Below, in pieces: positions 12,187 through 21,679 of a stretch of 64,000 nucleotides of DNA (position 1 is its first letter; each line of letters begins with the position of its first letter). The translations under genes and the position numbers were made by a program. The notes below the pieces were generated by a model that had not been told where the DNA came from, did not search any database, and saw only the letters and a program-made list of their open reading frames with translations. This DNA is from Ehretia macrophylla (Eukaryota; Streptophyta; Magnoliopsida; Boraginales; Ehretiaceae): contig CM075783.1 in assembly GCA_037974665.1 (NCBI GenBank), positions 11,041,262-11,105,261 of the forward strand, written 5' to 3'.

Positions 12187-13111
12187 TTAATGAACATCTG
12201 CCTTTGGTGCTTGGAGGTGGTGAGTCTCGATATCTTTCGTGAGATTAACAGAAAAGTCCATCAATGTGTCCGGATCTGGTACATCTTCATTCAGCTTCTC
12301 GTATTCGAAGGTCCATGTCACCAAGTTGTTCACACCATGTTTGTCAACATGAACAGTTGAGAGAAAGGTCTTGTACAACTCCTTCAGATCTCCTTCAATC
12401 ACATTTAATGTGACTGACTTCTTCTCTTCATCTATGGCTTCAATTATGTCTTTAGCAACACACTCTTTCCCATCTACAGTTCAATAATATTAGTCTACGC
12501 AAAAGTACATTTTCAAAGCTAAGAATCGAAGTCTTGAATTATCACTTTGTTCTTTAATAGATTAAATGGTATTTGAAAATCATTTTGGATTAATAACCAA
12601 TTTAGTTCTTTATTTTTAAAAGTATAATATTACAGTCATTTATCTTTTAAATATGTGACACTGTTAGTCATTTTTTAGTTTTTCATTTACAATTTGACGA
12701 AAAGTCTTTTTCCTGTCAAATTTTACACGAAAATGTAAAAAATGACTAATAATGTCATATTTAAAATATAAAAGATTGCAATGTTGTACTGTTAAATATT
12801 GAAAGTCACTATGTCAAATAAAAAAAACTAAATCGGGGATTAATCCAATCATTTTTAATTGTGTAAACACATGCACACCCACACAGAGGAAGAGTTAAGA
12901 GAGATGAATTGCGGATTCCAGTTACATAACAAGTAAATTACAACTAGAAATATTATGGCCTTACCATGTTTGTATTTTCATGTAAATCACAACCTAGAAT
13001 TTTATCAGGGCTAATACTAGATATATTGTGCGGCTTGTGCCTAATGAGCTCATGAAACACATCCCCGTCAGACTTGATCTCAATTTGTTTATTCATCTTA
13101 GTGAGGGCCAT
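12187..13111 (-). pseudogene. Major latex protein-like (Bet v 1 family) gene, broken copy 1
   Basis: MLP-like proteins are small cytosolic Bet v 1-fold proteins with a hydrophobic ligand pocket. Exon 1 (13111-12965) begins MALTKMNKQIEIKSDGDVFH and ends at a GTAAGG donor. Exon 2 (12473-12187) reads DGKECVAKDIIEAIDEEKKS, then WTFEYEKLNEDVPDP and KDIETHHL, then TAA. The single intron splits the codon after KYKH, as usual in the family. Compared with copy 2, about 37 bp around the GEWGTVGSIIVWK motif is missing from the end of exon 1, which shifts the frame, so this is probably a pseudogene; the rest would be close to the usual 150 residues. The intron holds a foldback repeat. Confidence 0.9.
12587..12846. 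mobile_element. Foldback MITE-like repeat in the MLP intron
   Basis: The ends GGATTAATAACCAATTTAGT and, reversed, GGATTAATCCCCGATTTAGT are inverted repeats, and inner segments (AGTCATTTTTTA against TAAAAAATGACTA) also pair, so the 260 bp can fold back on itself. A decayed partner lies in the intron of MLP copy 2 (about 16205-16405), so it inserted before the duplication. Confidence 0.6.
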
Positions 13112-13230
13112 CTCTTCTTAGGATCTTAAAAAACCAAGCTACCAAACTCAAGAAAATATATCAGTTGAAGGCAAGTGATAGAAAGTCGGGGACATGGGAC
13201 TTTCTGACAATGACCTTTGCATGTACTAAT

Positions 13231-13616
13231 TTTTGAAATAAAGGTGAAATCACTCTCTACCCCTCATCTTAATAGGCGGTGACATTTATTAATTTTTATC
13301 TTTGAAAACTCCACTTATTAACTCTTGATTTGGGTTAACTTTAACAGAATTCTAATTCTATTAAAATAGAACCGAAGTGATTCCTCCCCTTGCCCTAACC
13401 CTGCATAGCAGGAGCATGATGCCCTTTGTCTTTTTTGTTTATCTTTTCTCACCGAATAAATACTGTGAATTGGTGACATAAAGTTCTAGCAGACTCAGTT
13501 GCTTTGGTTTCATGGTATTGATTGCATATTGGTCAATTTTCCTCTAGCTTCTATATTTGAAGATTACAGTATTATATATTTTGAAAGGTTACTAATGCAA
13601 TTTACTATACTAACAG
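13231..13616. other. Intergenic, no feature seen
   Basis: AT-rich sequence between the MLP upstream region and the VHS gene fragment. No coding similarity or repeat recognised; the part next to 13617 may be old intron of the VHS gene. Confidence 0.5.
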
Positions 13617-13897
13617 GTTAGGGAAAGACGTTGTGAAGGCTGTGAAGAAAACGATGCAGTAGAAGAACCCCGAAGTTCAACTACTTGCTTTGACGGTAAA
13701 TCCTTTCCTGTTACTTCTCCATTTGTCAAGTTGGAAAGTTAACAAATTGTTGAGAATAATGAATATCACTTGCCAATATTTTTACACGGAAATCTGATTC
13801 TGGATGCCTTTGCAGACAGATATGCATGTGAGAGATAAAATCTTGACATTCTTGGCAAAGGCGTTTGGTGGCACTGGAGGAAAATATTTTCAATATA
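13617..13897 (+). pseudogene. TOM1-like (VHS domain) gene fragment
   Basis: TOM1-like (TOL) proteins sort ubiquitinated membrane cargo to endosomes. Two exon-like pieces are visible. 13617-13695 reads GKDVVKAVKK, then KNPEVQLLALT, ending at a GTAAAT donor. 13816-13897 after a TTTGCAG acceptor reads MHVRDKIL, then AKAFGGTGGKYFQY. Both match the VHS domain (family pattern VRDKIL..W.EAFGG..GKYPQYY). The first has an in-frame TAG at 13659-13661, the exon that normally lies between them (with LETLIKNCG) is absent, and the tryptophan-containing linker is shortened. No GAT domain follows. It is a remnant, with little chance of function. Confidence 0.75.
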
Positions 13898-14929
13898 TAT
13901 CTTCTCATTATTTATTTTTGTTATTGGTGAATTCCTTATCAGAAGTCATCTTACTCTTTCTTACTACTTTTCACAATGTTATGTTGTGGATTTACTTGTC
14001 TTTTTTTGTCAGAATTATATTATGGATTTAAAATTACTTTTTTTACCATTTAATTTCAATTCATCGATGCAAGTTGATTTTCATTATATGAAATTTTATA
14101 ATATTCTTTTCAATTGTTTTAAAATTGTAATCATAATTAAAAAGCTTGCAACTAACAATATATATTCTCATTTAATAATTTTATTTACGATATTTTCTTA
14201 ATGTAAATTGGGTTTGGCCTATGCATAGGGCAGGCTGTAATACTGCACAGGCTCAACTAGTATAATACTAAAAGTTTGTCAAAATCATATTCAATTATTT
14301 GATGAGACCTGACCTGTGAGACGATGACGAGAAGAGAAAAAGGTGATCCATTATTTGGTCTAGCTGTTGTAACTATTTAGGGACAAGTATGCATCGGATT
14401 AATGACATTTCGAATGCAATGGGGCATCATATTCAATTATTTGATTAATTGATGATATTGACAATCAATTTGACAGCCCATAAAGTGTCGCATGTTTCAT
14501 GTACTATCTCAAATATGTGTGGCAAATGATTGTCGACATGTCTAGTGTGTGAATTTTACTAGACACATTGAACTCGTGCATCAAACACAACGGTGATCGT
14601 TGCCAACATTAAAGTAAGAGGGGTTAGATATTATTATATATGCAATAATGCAAAATGCACGACCTGTGACTCTTACTTATTGAAAAGTGTTCAACACGGC
14701 CTAACGAATGTCAGACCGTGAGTGTAGAGTGGGCCCCACTTATGTTAGGGATCCACACCTAGTCCATGAGGCCATGTTTAATTATTTCCCCTTAAACGAG
14801 AGATTGCAAAACAGGAGACGATGTCAAATAGTACATCAAATGAGAGGGAAGAATAGCACTGTTGGCAATTCACGACAACATAATTTACATTATATTTTTC
14901 CCGTTCTGAAAATTTTAAAATGATTTACT
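13898..14929. other. Intergenic, no gene seen
   Basis: Very AT-rich up to about 14200, then mixed sequence including a GC-richer part at 14690-14800. No homology, clear repeat or credible coding region was recognised. Confidence 0.5.
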
Positions 14930-15028
14930 TTAAAATCGTTCAAGTGTTCGTACATGCTTTGAGCTGGGTAAAATAATTAATATTCAGAATCAATAATTGG
15001 CTAGATGGATTTGATCCTCCCACATACA

Positions 15029-15579
15029 TGTGAGCCGTCAAAAATCAACTAATGAGGTAAAGTCACATTTGGTAGCTTTACATTTTTTGTGAGTCAAAAG
15101 AAGACAAAAAGTAATGGAAAAATGAAGATTTGTGCATCAAAGTTTGGTGTAAAATTAGGCACATGAAAATCATTTTCACACTACTATTTTGCTTTGATTT
15201 TGGGTATGAAATGAGCCTATAAATAGAGGCTCATTTCTTACCATTTTGCATCACCAAACATTCCAAGTTAGAGAGAAAACATAAGCTTTCTCTTGAGTAG
15301 TTTTTCTTCCTCTTTTGTTGTCCTATATTTGTGAGTGAGAGTTAGTTTCTCCTATTATTTGAGAGAGTGATATTGTTCTCTCCTTATATTAAAGAGAAGG
15401 TTATTGTAAAATACTCCATATCATAGTGAAATCCTCCATTACTTGCCCGTGGTTTTTCCCTCGATTTGTTTGAGGGTTTTCCACGTAAATCTTGTGTCTC
15501 TAATTTCTCTGTTCTCATTCATATTTTAACTGCGTGATACTGCTTGTCCCTGACTATTCTGCTACCCCGATACCCAACA
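15029..15579 (+). mobile_element. Solo LTR, 551 bp, TSD ATACA
   Basis: Begins TGTGAGCCGTC and ends ATACCCAACA, flanked by ATACA at 15024-15028 and again at 15580-15584. Inside is a TATA box (CCTATAAATAGAGG near 15209-15222) followed by a T- and C-rich transcribed part. No internal element sequence remains, so it is a solo LTR left by recombination. The short length suggests Ty1/copia or a TRIM; the lineage is uncertain. Confidence 0.8.
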
Positions 15580-15880
15580 ATACATACATCAGTAATCGAA
15601 CTCAGACTCATTTTCATAGATGCGGGACAGACACACTGAAATCTATTTATTCTAATACAAATTTACATGGCGCTTCCTTATTATTATGGGAAGCAAAGAG
15701 CAGTATCTCACAGACAAATACTTATTTATTCACACATAATATCTCATCATGCATATAAGTGGATTGCATCTGGTCTAGCACGAACTTAGTATATGCATGC
15801 ATTCATTATTACGCTCTAGCCTCTTGAGATAGCGATGCTTTTGAGCTTTTGAGCTTTTGAGAATTTTAGAATAAGTTTCA

Positions 15881-16587
15881 TTAGTGAGCATCTGGCTTTG
15901 GTGTTCCGAGGTGGCGAGTCTCGATATCTTTCGTGAGATTAAGAAGAAAGTCCATGAATGTGTTCGGATCTGGCACATCTTCATTCAACTTCTCGTATTC
16001 GAAGGTCCATGTCACCAAGTTGCGAGAAAGGTGACAGACTTCTTCTCTTCATCTATGGCTTCAATTATGTCTTTAGCAACACACTCTGTCCCATCTACAG
16101 TTCAATAATATTAGTCTACACAAAAGTACATTTTCAAAGCTAAGCATCCAAGTCTTGAATTATCACTTTGTTACTTAATAGATTAAACCGCGTTTGAAAA
16201 TCATTTTGGGTTAATACCCAATCTATTCATTCATTTTCAAAAATGTAACATTGTAGTCATTTATCTTTTAAATATGTGATACCCTTAAAATTTGAAGGAA
16301 CCACGTCTTTTTTCAATCAAATTTTAAACAAAAAATTAAAAAAATACTAACAGTGTCACATATTGAAAAAATAAAACACTGCAATGTTGTACTTTTAACC
16401 CAATTATTTGTATTTCCAGACGATGATAGAGCCTACAGTTCCCCATTCGCCTTCATGTAAATCACAAACCTTTAACTTTATCAGGACTCATACTAGATAT
16501 ATTGTGCGGCTTGTACCTAAAGAGCTCATGAAACACGTCTCCGTCAGACTTGATCTCAATTTGCTTAACCATCTTAGTAAGGGCCAT
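15881..16587 (-). pseudogene. Major latex protein-like (Bet v 1 family) gene, broken copy 2
   Basis: Exon 1 starts at 16587 (MALTKMVKQIEIKSDGDVFH, then YKPHNISSMSPDKVKG) and continues, after one extra T near 16467 that shifts the frame, into CDLHEGEWGTVGSIIVWKY, the motif missing from copy 1. The splice donor is lost: near 16408 the sequence passes straight into the foldback intron repeat. Exon 2 (16094-15881) keeps DGTECVAKDIIEAIDEEKKS and TWTFEYEKLNEDVPDP but is 73 bp shorter than in copy 1, which breaks the frame again. It is a tandem duplicate of the gene at 12187-13111, and the two have decayed in different ways. Confidence 0.9.
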
Positions 16588-16680
16588 GTCTTCTTAGCAT
16601 CTTAAAGAAACCAAGCTACGAAACTTTGGAAAATATATCAGTTGAAGGCAACTGATGGAAAGATGCTAGAACCTCTGGTC

Positions 16681-16688
16681 TTTATATA
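16681..16688 (-). promoter_or_regulatory. TATA box of MLP copy 2
   Basis: TATATAAA on the minus strand, about 95 bases before the ATG at 16587, a normal plant spacing. The matching upstream part of copy 1 lacks it. Confidence 0.6.
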
Positions 16689-16740
16689 GTTGAAGGGAGG
16701 ACAATCTGAGAGTGACCTTTGCATTTAAGGTGCATTGCAT

Positions 16741-17114
16741 CTCACTCTAAGCCCGAAATACTAACCTTTTAAACAATACTATGCACGATAAAGTGGTACA
16801 CTGTGAGAGATAATGAGTCACCTCTTGACCATTGCAAATTATCTTTAAAATTCTTTGTTGTCTCGTTGTTTGTTGCCTGTGATCATTGTGCATGTGCTCT
16901 TAAGCAGAAGTCAAGTTCTGCAATGAGGGTGATTGGGATGTCTTCCATTAATCTAAGACATAATATAAAGAGAAAAATATTTTTCAAGTCACTAAATTAT
17001 CTCATGAGTCTTGTTTTAGTCATTTAATTATTTTTTAATTCCAAAATGACCATTAATTTATCAATTGAATTTCGTTTTGATCATTCCATTCATTTTTCTA
17101 TTATGTATACTAAC
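16741..17114. other. Intergenic, no gene seen
   Basis: AT-rich. The part at 17000-17100, with repeated 'T(A/C)AT' phrases around CAAAATGACCATTAA, looks like an old dispersed repeat, but I cannot assign a family. Confidence 0.4.
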
Positions 17115-17453
17115 TGTTAGAGGTAAAATTGTAGAATCATTTAAGTGTTAAGAATCAATGTATATTCACCCGTGTTTGCACAGTGACGAATAGTGATGAA
17201 CAGTAATGCACATTGACCCAATCCCGCATATGAACAGTGATGAATAGCTCCACCAACAGTTACTATACAAATAGGGCTGATTTTTGTGTACTGTGCAAAT
17301 AATTATGCGTGAATAGTAATTACATAGTAATCATATTTTTCTTATAAATAAATTTCATTGTAATTCAAAATATATAGTAAAATCAATAGAATTCTCTATA
17401 GTTTTCTCTTAATTGTCTCTTATATTATTGTCTATATTATTATCTTTCTAACA
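17115..17453 (+). repeat. Probable short LTR, 339 bp
   Basis: Begins TGTTAGAGG and ends TTTCTAACA, giving a 7-base terminal inverted repeat (TGTTAGA/TCTAACA) of LTR type. CAGTGA(C/T)GAA-like words recur inside and a T-rich end precedes the terminus. The bases after it, TTATCAATACGAGACTCTG, resemble the start of a retroelement interior, but flanking 5-mers (CTAAC, TTTAT) do not match. Confidence 0.45.
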
Positions 17454-17909
17454 TTTATTTTATTAAAAATTATCAATACGAGACTCTGCCATAACAGGAG
17501 CGCACAAAATAGCCGATTGCTTTACTCATACACTTTTTGAAGCTTACAAATCACAGAGAGCGTGGTCATAGAAGAAAAAAACTGTTTACACATACACATT
17601 CGCATATATATATATTTATATACATGTGTACTTTGCATTAAATAGTAAATAATCTGTTTCTATTTTCTAAAAACATAGAAAATTTCACATTAATCAAATA
17701 CCTAATTAGAGCAATGACTCCCTCAAATAGAGTGAAGAATTGAAATAAAATAAAATAAAAAAATTATTATAAAAAGCAATTACGACACCATCGAATCAAT
17801 TCAAGAAACAAAATGTGCACATAAGTAACATTCGATCAATTAATCATATAATAAATAAATAAATAAAACGAAAACCATACTAGGGGCTTGGATAAGTACA
17901 TCATAGTAT
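17454..17909. other. Intergenic, no gene seen
   Basis: AT-rich; its start may be residual interior of the LTR element on its left. Short A-rich repeats (AAATAAAATAAAAT near 17745) only. Confidence 0.4.
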
Positions 17910-18273
17910 ACCGTATACAGTGGCGGACCCAGGCTACGGGGGTCAGTGCATGCACTATAAAAATATAGTGAAGAATCAAAGGTTTAAGTAAACTTATATA
18001 TACGTAAACAAATACATATTAAACAAATTTTAAATACAAAATAGAGGAAAAAAGTAATTTTAAGTATAAAAAAGTAACTACCTCCAAAGTTGAAAAAAAA
18101 TCACATATTAGCATATGAATATATTTAAATTTTCCCTAATACATATAAAAATTTCCATTATTTTGAAAACATTCCACTAAAATAAGCAAAATCAAGATGA
18201 AACATTCATGTTTTCAATCAAACCCAATTGAATGTTTTAAATTATTAGTAATGACAAAACTAAACAATATCCA

Positions 18274-18345
18274 AGGTAGCTTGATTGGTTTAGCACTTGA
18301 AATAATGAATCTTATTATGCGGGTTCGATTCTTCTAGCATGCAAT
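18274..18345 (+). repeat. tRNA-like module 1 in the hAT element
   Basis: GGTAGCTTGATTGGTTTAGC resembles a pol III A box and GGGTTCGATTC matches the B-box consensus. Spacing fits a decayed tRNA gene or SINE head, ended by a T run near 18345. It does not fold into a full tRNA by eye. Confidence 0.5.
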
Positions 18346-18397
18346 TTTTTTTTCCTTTACAAGCTACTAACAAATTGGCTAAAGAAAAAAACCAATG

Positions 18398-18493
18398 AAG
18401 CACTCCAGCAAGATTCGAACCTGAGAGGTGTTGCACCTGTGCTCCAGGCTTTGATTATAAAGGTAATTACTTAACCACTGAACCATATTAATT
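18398..18493 (-). repeat. tRNA-like module 2 in the hAT element
   Basis: On the minus strand ATGGTTCAGTGGTTAAGT is A-box-like and, after a tRNA-sized gap with variable-loop-like pairing, AGGTTCGAATC is a near-perfect B box. It faces module 1 head-on. Confidence 0.55.
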
Positions 18494-18737
18494 TTTGTTG
18501 AGTGTAAGCTTGTGCATACACTACCTAAAGGGTAGGTCCGCCACTGACCGTATAACAACACCTCGTAACTCCTTGATGTCGAGCACATGCATGACGTCAT
18601 CCTTGCTGTCGCCACTGCACTATGTAGCAGTATCATCGAATGCACTTCTTTCAATTCCACTAGCACCCTACTTATTTAAAAAATAAATTAATTAATTTAT
18701 AAATCTAAACCACAAATATAATTTAAAATCTATTCCT

Positions 18738-18776
18738 ATACAAACACACACACATATATATACATATATATATATG

Positions 18777-18828
<52 letters not shown>

Positions 18829-18842
18829 TGTATATGTATATA
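18738..18842. repeat. (CA)n/(TA)n microsatellite
   Basis: ACACACA followed by about 90 bases of TA repeats with a few TG and CA steps, just left of the large nest. Confidence 0.95.
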
Positions 18843-18856
18843 AAGTCAAATAGAAA

Positions 18857-20690
18857 TGTCAAGACCCCCTATCAATAAAGTGTCTGATACTATAGAGTAG
18901 TCACAAATTCACAAAACTTTAACGGATCGTGATGTCACGGGTTTAAGAAGATCGCTCTCGTAAGTCCGCTAAGGCACAATACAATAGCCCGTTGTCGCCT
19001 AGTGGAGACACAACACTATCGTGCCTCGATAAAAGGTTGCAACATCTTGATAACACACAATAAATCATTAAAACATTCATTCAATGCACTTTAAGCGAGG
19101 GGACAACAAAGTAGGTTGCCCCTTTAACATTTAAGCAAACAATTACATTTTAGTAATCAATAAGCACTTTAATAACACATTTGGTAGGTGACAAAATAGG
19201 CCACCATACCATTTACATATACATTTATATTCATTAATAACTCTCCCTAGCGAATAATCATGCATGCATTTAATCACAATTACAACATAAAGCACAGAAA
19301 AATGCAATAGGCATCCGATCGAGTCATCCGGTCGAGTGACTCGACCAGACCACTCGACCGAACGAGAGGCAGAGATAGCCGGGCAAGTTATCTGGTCGAG
19401 TGATTCGACCGGATCACTCGTCCAATTGTGAATCAATTTGAAAGACATAAGCACACACTTAACATTCAAGCTTAAAACTCCATAAACTTTGAAAATAATT
19501 AGAATCTCCTCACCTTAGATGAAGATTGATGCAAGAGCTAAGCAAAATTGAACATTTTCTCTTCAATTCCTCAAGTCCTCGATAGAGCTCCACATTCCCT
19601 TTTTCCAACTCAATACCACTCTTCAACAGTTAAACCCAACAATAAGAAAATCCATATCCATATAGTTATAAATGCACTCTTTTAACACCAAGAGCTCAAT
19701 TCTTAATGAATCATACAAACCCTAGGTCAAGGCATCATCAACATACATAACTCAAGCTTACATGTTCAAATATACAATAGAACTCTTAAATCATCACTTA
19801 CCATGGTTCTAGAGCAAGGAAATATCATCTATTTAAACTATCCATGGCATATACACAACTACACAACATTCAAAAAAACCTATAACTCTAAAATTTGCAA
19901 CATAACCAAAAATTCTCACCTAGAGTGGTTGGAGATGGTCAAGCATGGGCAAAACCTCATTTTTTGTCTTCTTCTTCTTCCTTTCTTTCTTCCATCCTTC
20001 TTCATTTCTTTTATCTTTTCTTTCTTCCCTTTCTTTCTCTCTTGGCTGACTTTCTCTCTCTCTCTCTCTCTCTCCCCCTTTCTTTCTCTTCTGATCACTT
20101 TTGGTCTAGCTTGTATGGTGTCTGGGTGTTGTTTGTTTTATCTTTTTCTTCCTTTATTTCTTTTAATGCCAAATGTCCCCCTTCTAGAAGCTTGCATTTA
20201 TTTTCTAGGTAAAAAAAAATATATCTCTAATGGTAAAGACTACCAACATGTGTACAATTATAACTAATTTTGATTCAATAAATCCAATTAGAGTTGAATA
20301 AGTCATAATCGAAACAAGATAACAACAAAGTTGCATTTTCGTGTCTTGGAGGCAGTTCTGACACATTTTACAAAAAGGGCCATAACTTCTTCTAAAAAAC
20401 TCCAATTTGCGAACCGTTTAAAGCGTTAGAAACTAGACTCGTAGAGCTTTCCCATCATATATAATTTGCCATCTAAGTCTTCCCTAATCGATACATTTTT
20501 AATTTCAAAGTTGGCCCAAAACCAATTCGTAAATTTTCAGTAAAACTTATTTAATTCAATTCAACATCCACTGAAATATCCCAGCATCATTTTGACATAT
20601 TCCACATCACTCATAACCTTTTAAATATTAATGGGTCATTTCCTAATAATTATCGATTTATCTCGACTTACCTTTGGCATGAGTATTACA
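18857..20690 (-). repeat. 3' LTR of element D
   Basis: Plus-strand ends TGTCAAGACC and GAGTATTACA, 1834 bp. It contains a CT microsatellite at about 20050-20080 and a CpG-rich cluster of GGTCGAGT palindromes at 19315-19430. Its frames, including CT-repeat ones, are not genes. Confidence 0.88.
19316..19430. other. Cluster of GTCGAGT/ACTCGAC palindromes
   Basis: A perfect palindrome with a 1-base centre, GGTCGAGTGACTCGACC at 19330-19346, plus near copies either side. The other LTR of the element has related copies at about 39870-39960. It is unusually CpG-rich for this AT-rich DNA. Confidence 0.7.
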
Positions 20691-21679
20691 CCCTCCCCTC
20701 CTTACAAGAATTTTGTCCTTGAAATTCATACTTACTAGGACAACTAGGCTTTCAATCACTAAAATTTAATAATACTTCCTTTGTTTCCACCTAACTGGTA
20801 TGATCCCATTTACATTAGAACCTCAGAAAAAATAAATTTGGTTGGTCAGAAGTTTATGGTCACCACCTTAAGATATCTTTGGTTTATGACTCATCTCAAT
20901 CACTAAATAAAAAAATCAATACTTCCTCTCAATTGGGTGTTCTAAACACTGCAAACGTAACTCTAAATATAATCCCTCATTAAAGGAAATCTCCAATAAT
21001 AAGAATAACAGTAACTCCGTTAACATTATTGCGACAATATCTCTACTAAAGTAAGTAGTCAACTTAAGAATCCAAAATCTTTACGACTCATGGGAAATTA
21101 CAATGAGCAAAGATAACGAGGACCGAGTTAAGTCAATAATCAATTATTCAGGAAACCAAATGAATTTTGGGCAATCAATAAGCTAGTAGTCCAATAGGAA
21201 AGGCATAAGCACAAATGAAATAAATATCTCAGTACCCGACAATGGAACATATACAATAAAGAAGGAATGACAACGACAAAAGTACTAAGTGTATTAAGCG
21301 AATAGTTACGAACAAGACAAAGGCTTTGATACTCAATAATCGGACAATACATTTGGCAAGAAGGAATGAGGAACGATGATGATCCAATTTCATTCTAGAA
21401 ATAGTGTGCCGAGTAAGGAATCGTCAATATTCAAAAATGAGATGTCAATAATCACGAGTGCAGGAAGTCCACTGAATTAGAAACTCAGAATACTAACAAT
21501 TCGATAAGGAACAAACAATACCATAATGAAAAAGAAATAGTAAAAGCAATGGATTCATAAAGCAATTCTCATAAGAAATCAAGGAATTGAGGATTCCATG
21601 TGATAATAGATCAACAAGGGAAACAACAGCTTTGAAAAGAATAAATACTTTAACAATAAATGGGCAAAGCCATATGGAC
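20691..21679 (-). repeat. Interior of element D, left part (non-coding)
   Basis: After the polypurine tract, A-rich sequence with recurring short phrases (CGAGTAAGGAAT, CGAATAATCGG) and no coding similarity on either strand. Its end carries the first TGGAC (21675-21679) of the target duplication for element C. Confidence 0.7.

Larger units (their letters stand above)
11335..13230. repeat. Copy 1 of a duplicated host block
   Basis: Left flank (GGCTAGATGGATTTGATCCT at about 11397), MLP gene and upstream region recur in the same order at about 14930-16740. Different insertions interrupt the two copies. The offset of about 3.6 kb indicates an old tandem duplication. Confidence 0.88.
14930..16740. 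repeat. Copy 2 of the duplicated host block
   Basis: Homologous to 11335-13230: left flank, MLP gene, intron repeat and upstream region in the same order. It is interrupted by the solo LTR at 15029-15579. Confidence 0.88.
17918..18546. mobile_element. Non-autonomous hAT element, 629 bp
   Basis: The left end CAGTGGCGGACCCA and the right end read in reverse CAGTGGCGGACCTA form terminal inverted repeats differing at one base. They are flanked by a perfect 8-bp target duplication ACCGTATA at 17910-17917 and 18547-18554. An 8-bp TSD with CAG-type ends is diagnostic for hAT. It has no transposase frame and must have depended on an autonomous relative. Two tRNA-like modules lie inside. Confidence 0.93.

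Noticed and set aside
16803-17027. A small host gene with a cysteine-rich start
   Set aside because: No family resemblance, no promoter or splice context, and the frame runs into dispersed-repeat-like sequence.
18274-18493. Two genuine tRNA genes
   Set aside because: A- and B-box words are present but no complete cloverleaf or acceptor stem is seen, and both lie in a transposon.
19803-20267. Frames with serine- and leucine-rich runs, and the matching ones near 40440-40740
   Set aside because: They are translations of the CT microsatellite inside the two LTRs of element D.
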